From an uncultured Leptolinea sp. (GTDB lineage: Bacteria; Chloroflexota; Anaerolineae; Anaerolineales; Anaerolineaceae), in contig CAIKMQ010000035.1 in NCBI GenBank assembly GCA_903828565.1, positions 1 through 44,630 on the forward strand: a stretch of 44,630 bases of DNA, given 5' to 3'. The translations under genes were made by a program, and so were the position numbers. Below, one piece after another: positions 41,759 to 44,630 of this stretch. The first letter of the stretch is position 1. Every line of letters starts with the position of its first letter. Below the pieces are notes generated by a model. It did no database searches. It worked only from the letters and a program-made list of their open reading frames with translations, and was not told where the DNA came from.

Positions 41759-42310
41759 ATGGCAGATAGAACAACATTCGCAGTGGAAGTCGCAGGAACC
41801 AAACGAGAACTACCCCTATTTGAGATTAAGCCGGGGTTGAAGATCGCCATTCTGAACATCCTGGGTGATACAGAGCTGGTGCAGAATTGCGCCCGCGCGC
41901 TGGCGGAAAAATTGAAGGGCATTTCCTATGATGTTCTGCTGACCGCAGAGACCAAGAGCATTCCGCTGGCTTACGCCCTCTCCCTGGAGACGGGCAAGCC
42001 GTATGTCATCCTGCGCAAATCGTACAAACCGTATATGGGCAAAGCCCTGCAGGCGGAAACCCTTTCCATCACCACCGGCCAACCGCAGACGCTCTTTCTG
42101 GATGAGAAAGACCTGGAATTGATGAGTGGCAAGAATGTGGTAATCGTGGATGATGTCATCAGCACCGGTTCGACCCTGCAGGGAATGCGCCTGCTGATTC
42201 AGAAAGCCGGAGCGCAGATCGTAGCCGAGGCCGCCATCTTCACCGAGGGTGAACGGGCCAAATGGCGCGAGATCATCTCGCTGGGGCACTTGCCGGTGTT
42301 TACGGAATAA
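41759..42310 (+). CDS. Phosphoribosyltransferase family protein (adenine PRT-like)
   Basis: A 183-residue type I phosphoribosyltransferase. The PRPP loop is VVIVDDVISTGSTLQGM. The region YDVLLTAETKSIPLAYALSLETGKPYVILRKSYKPYMG is like the apt/PurR-type purine transferases. It is close to adenine PRT but a Xpt or PurR-like sensor role cannot be excluded. GGAGGTGA precedes the ATG at 41759. Its leader holds a terminator-like stem. It converges on galK with an 11-base overlap at the 3' end. Confidence 0.85.
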   Translation: MADRTTFAVEVAGTKRELPLFEIKPGLKIAILNILGDTELVQNCARALAEKLKGISYDVLLTAETKSIPLAYALSLETGKPYVILRKSYKPYMGKALQAETLSITTGQPQTLFLDEKDLELMSGKNVVIVDDVISTGSTLQGMRLLIQKAGAQIVAEAAIFTEGERAKWREIISLGHLPVFTE

Positions 42311-43454
42311 TGGATGTCACCCGCACGCCCTGACTGGCGTGGCAGGGAAAGATCGCAGCTTCTTTACCGGTTGCCGCCAGGTAACCGGTTTTTACTTGCC
42401 TGATGAAAGCCTCAACTTCGGCTTCACGGACCAGGTTCACCGTGCACCCTCCGAAACCGGCTCCTGTCAGGCGCGCGCCAAGGGACCCGGGAGCCTGCGT
42501 TGCCAGTTCCATCAGGGTATCCAGCGCCGGGGTGGATACTTTGTACAGGTCGCGCAAACTGCGGTGGCATTCCAGCATTAGTTGCCCGAAGCCGACAGCG
42601 TTCTTTGCTTCCAGTAAACCGACAGCCTGCCGCACGCGGTCGCATTCATAGACCACATGCTTGGCATAGTCGCCAATTGGGGCTGGCAGTTCAGTAATCA
42701 GGCTATCTATCTGGGCAGGCGATACATCGCTCAAGGTGCGAATCCCCGGCAATTGACAGGAAAGGATGGCCAGCGCCTGTTCGCAGCCGGCGCGCCTTTC
42801 GTTGTACCCGGAATGATTGAGCGAGCGCCGCTCACCGGAATCTGCGATAACGATGGCAGTGTCAGGCGGCAATGGAACGGTGCGAAATTGAAGTGTGCCG
42901 GTATCCAGCAGCAGGGCATAACCTTCCTGCCCGTTCGCTATCGAGAACTGGTCCATAATGCCGCAATTCACACCGACGTACTGGTTCTCAGCCTGCTGGC
43001 AAAGGACGGCCAGGCGTGTGCGATCGAACGGATCCCCGGCCAGGTAATTCCAGGCGGCGGCAAATGACAGCTCCACCGCGGCGGAAGAACTGAGGCCGGA
43101 GCCCATCGGGATGTCGGAAGTGAAGCTGCAATCCAACCCGGTGAGGTGCAGGTCCGCCAGCGTAAGTGCCTGGGCTACCCCGGCCGGATAGAGCGCCCAG
43201 CCTGGCAGCGGTGTGCCATCCAGACAGAGGCGATCTTCCAGTGTGTCCAGTGAAAAGAAAGCCTCCTGTTCCATATCCCGCGCGTGGATGTGCATCAGCC
43301 GGTCCGTGCGGGGTGAGAAGAGCAGGTCTACATGCCGATCGATCGCCGCCGGCAGCACCTGGCCGCCGTTGTAATCTACATGTTCACCCAGCAGGTTCAC
43401 CCGACCGGGTGCGTGCGCAAGGTATTGGTAGGTAGGAGTTTCAGCAAGTGCCAT
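42300..43454 (-). CDS. galK: Galactokinase
   Basis: A 384-residue GHMP kinase phosphorylating galactose at C1 (Leloir pathway). It has the galactokinase signature HAPGRVNLLGEHVDYNGGQVLP, the ATP-binding GSGLSSSAAVELS, and the third GHMP motif near ARLTGAGFGGCTVNLV. The catalytic Asp is in NCGIMDQFSIANG. No other gal gene is nearby. Its start overlaps the end of the GIY-YIG gene by 14 bases. Confidence 0.96.
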   Translation of the reverse strand: MALAETPTYQYLAHAPGRVNLLGEHVDYNGGQVLPAAIDRHVDLLFSPRTDRLMHIHARDMEQEAFFSLDTLEDRLCLDGTPLPGWALYPAGVAQALTLADLHLTGLDCSFTSDIPMGSGLSSSAAVELSFAAAWNYLAGDPFDRTRLAVLCQQAENQYVGVNCGIMDQFSIANGQEGYALLLDTGTLQFRTVPLPPDTAIVIADSGERRSLNHSGYNERRAGCEQALAILSCQLPGIRTLSDVSPAQIDSLITELPAPIGDYAKHVVYECDRVRQAVGLLEAKNAVGFGQLMLECHRSLRDLYKVSTPALDTLMELATQAPGSLGARLTGAGFGGCTVNLVREAEVEAFIRQVKTGYLAATGKEAAIFPCHASQGVRVTSIIP

Positions 43455-43737
43455 GGTCTTTACCCCGGTATTCGTCAGCCATTTCGATCTTTTTTTGCCT
43501 GGGAAGTTTTTTAATAGCCTGTTCGCGTTTCATGGCTGTGCTGCGGTCTGCCACCTGTTCTACGTATACCAGGGATACCGGCCCATGCATGCGGGTGTAG
43601 CGCGCGCCTGTCCCCTGGTTATGCTGTTTAGCACGGCGAACTGGATCTGTAGTCCAGCCGGTGTAATAACTGCCATCCGCGCACTGAACCATATAGCAGT
43701 AGAACGCCGGAGTACTTCCCCCGGATGGGTCTGGCAT
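43441..43737 (-). CDS. GIY-YIG domain protein (UPF0213/YhbQ type)
   Basis: A 98-residue single-domain GIY-YIG nuclease-like protein: YMVQCADGSYYTGWT provides the (G/S)YYTG motif, followed by VRRAKQHNQGTGARYTRMHGP with the conserved Arg, and KREQAIKKLPRQKK with the Glu metal ligand and Lys-rich end. Typical of YhbQ-like proteins with no established function in vivo. It lies between an M50 protease gene (adjacent stop/start) and galK in one transcript. Confidence 0.9.
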   Translation of the reverse strand: MPDPSGGSTPAFYCYMVQCADGSYYTGWTTDPVRRAKQHNQGTGARYTRMHGPVSLVYVEQVADRSTAMKREQAIKKLPRQKKIEMADEYRGKDHGTC

Positions 43738-44382
43738 TTATGAACCCGTCAGAACCTGAAAGATAGTTCTCAGGGGAAAGTCCATGATCCAACCGATCGG
43801 GTCCAGGGATGTAAAACGGCCAAGCATGATCAATCCCAGCAGGATGATTGAGCCGTAAGGGCGCAGGTTTTCAAGCGGACGGGCCAGGTTCGGCGGCAGG
43901 GCGCCTGTCAGCACCTTCTCACCATCCAGCGGGTAGATCGGCAGGAGGTTGAAGAGCATCAGCGCTAGGTTGATGATAATGAAATAGGCCAGGAATTCCG
44001 GCAGGTTGGGCAGCCAGGAGACGGTGTTTGCGTAATATTTGATCAGCCCCAGGCGGAACGGGATGGCAGCCAGGATAGCCAGCAGCAGGTTAGACAGCGG
44101 ACCGGCCAGCGCCACCAGCAGCGGGGCATAACGGCCGCGGCGTTCCAAAGCGTACATATTGACCGGCACGGGTTTTGCCCAGCCGAAGCCGGCGACCACC
44201 AGCATGAACGCGCCAATCGGGTCCAGGTGGGCGAGGGGGTTCAATGTCAGCCGGCCAGAGCGCCGCGCGGTGTCATCCCCCAGGGCGGTGGCAGCCAGCG
44301 CATGCGCCAGCTCATGCACCGGCAGGGCGATGAGCAGGATCAATAGGCGGGAAAGGATCTGTGAGAGGGGCAAATTGAACAT
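43738..44382 (-). CDS. M50 family site-2-type metalloprotease
   Basis: A 214-residue intramembrane zinc protease homologue with about five or six membrane helices. HELAHALA gives the HExxH site, followed by [13 protein letters not shown] and [10 protein letters not shown], and the third ligand in [13 protein letters not shown] (DG motif). No PDZ domain, so it is of the short type found in many Chloroflexota and Firmicutes. Role and substrate unknown. Minus-strand TGTTATAAT at 44398-44406 leaves only a very short leader. Confidence 0.92.
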   Translation of the reverse strand: MFNLPLSQILSRLLILLIALPVHELAHALAATALGDDTARRSGRLTLNPLAHLDPIGAFMLVVAGFGWAKPVPVNMYALERRGRYAPLLVALAGPLSNLLLAILAAIPFRLGLIKYYANTVSWLPNLPEFLAYFIIINLALMLFNLLPIYPLDGEKVLTGALPPNLARPLENLRPYGSIILLGLIMLGRFTSLDPIGWIMDFPLRTIFQVLTGS

Positions 44383-44397
44383 GATAGGATGAAAAAG

Positions 44398-44421
44398 ATT
44401 ATAACATGCGGATGGTATAAT
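44398..44421. promoter_or_regulatory. Divergent promoters of the M50 protease and DUF951 genes
   Basis: ATTATAACA (44398-44406) is the extended -10 TGTTATAAT on the minus strand. TATAAT at 44416-44421 is the plus-strand -10. Their predicted start sites fall about 8 bases before the M50 ATG and at or next to the GTG of the DUF951 gene, so both messages may be leaderless or nearly so. Confidence 0.45.
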
Positions 44422-44427
44422 GATTTT

Positions 44428-44630
44428 GTGTTGCAGGATCTAAAGCTGGATGACATGGTGCAAATGCGCAAAGCGCACCCTTGCGGCAGTGTGCTGTGGA
44501 AGGTGGTGCGGCTGGGTGCGGATATTGGCCTGGTGTGCCAGACCTGCGGCCGTAAGGTGCTTTTACCCAGGCGTGACCTGGCAAAACGAATGAAAAAGTT
44601 AATCCCCGGTGAGGCAAATGCAGCAACCCA
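44428..44630 (+). CDS. DUF951 family protein (3' end outside window)
   Basis: 67 codons are visible without a stop. The sequence [38 protein letters not shown] and LAKRMKK fits DUF951, a short Cys-containing domain (HPCG plus CxxCG) often encoded near mechanosensitive channel or ychF genes. GTG at 44428 or TTG at 44431 is the likely start; no ribosome site is seen, and the -10 element is 7 bases upstream. Family proteins are about 60-70 residues, so the end must be very near. Confidence 0.85.
   Translation, partial: MLQDLKLDDMVQMRKAHPCGSVLWKVVRLGADIGLVCQTCGRKVLLPRRDLAKRMKKLIPGEANAAT

Noticed and set aside
41586-41840. Small ORF in the leader of the phosphoribosyltransferase gene
   Set aside because: It runs across the terminator stem and the ribosome site of the downstream gene, lacks its own ribosome site, and has no recognisable domain.
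1-44630. Search for tRNA, rRNA, CRISPR arrays, insertion sequences and att sites
   Set aside because: No regular repeat arrays, transposase motifs, terminal inverted repeats or tRNA-like cloverleaf segments were recognised by eye. Short or degenerate ones could be missed without tools.

Overview
The window looks like a chromosomal segment from a Chloroflexota bacterium, most likely Anaerolineae. This is an inference from gene content (Ycf45/SpoIIIAA-like AAA-R3H protein, paired M16 peptidases, PdxS/PdxT, very long SecA, FmdB zinc ribbon, DUF951) and from an operon style rich in 1-4 base overlaps. No rRNA, tRNA, CRISPR array, transposase or integrase was recognised. Most of the window is G+C-rich housekeeping sequence. 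Two stretches are visibly A+T-richer and look acquired: 1-4622, and 25209-27530.

Layout. 1-4622 (+): accessory cassette with a MauD-like thiol oxidoreductase (cut by the window start), a secreted 8-Cys/4-Trp mini-protein, an ABC ATPase, an ABC-2 permease fused to an M1-aminopeptidase-like domain that has lost its zinc site, and a second permease. 8427-4637 (-): maf, a class B penicillin-binding lipoprotein, rsgA. 8515-10151 (+): xpt, a nucleoside deoxyribosyltransferase-like gene, a ferritin-like DUF2202 protein. 11688-10348 (-): ferredoxin-NADP reductase-like flavoprotein. 11814-16408 (+): catalytic and non-catalytic M16 peptidases, acpS, a metallophosphoesterase, a DUF4032-like protein. 17116-16451 (-): HAD phosphatase. 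17258-25134 (+): pdxS, pdxT, an acetyltransferase-like gene, AAA-R3H ATPase, tmk, a DsbA-cyclophilin lipoprotein, PrsW-like protease, DedA. 27472-25209 (-): EcoRI-type adenine methyltransferase plus DUF262-HNH nuclease. 27735-30599 (+): chelatase-type AAA+ and VWA pair joined by a likely -1 frameshift, then two small genes. The remainder holds NifU-like/cNMP-domain genes, OsmC, phosphatase, surE, secA, fmdB, yitT-like, yhhN-like, era, ogt, a phosphoribosyltransferase, galK, a GIY-YIG protein, an M50 protease and a truncated DUF951 gene.

Main discoveries. (1) The DsbA-cyclophilin lipoprotein has an in-frame TGA exactly where the first Cys of the CPYC motif belongs, directly followed by a two-part stem-loop fitting a bacterial SECIS. 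It is best read as a selenoprotein (U-P-Y-C), not a pseudogene. (2) The 1-4622 cassette looks like a dedicated system for making, oxidising and exporting or resisting a disulfide-rich secreted peptide. (3) The chelatase AAA+ frame ends just after a run of nine A with an upstream Shine-Dalgarno-like stimulator, and the VWA frame is open from the run onward, as expected for programmed -1 frameshifting. (4) A DUF262-HNH nuclease is paired with an EcoRI-like methyltransferase.

Convergent genes often end within a few bases of each other or overlap, and several intergenic hairpins serve as terminators. The only gene-free stretch above 300 bases is 41439-41758, a structured leader ahead of a phosphoribosyltransferase gene.
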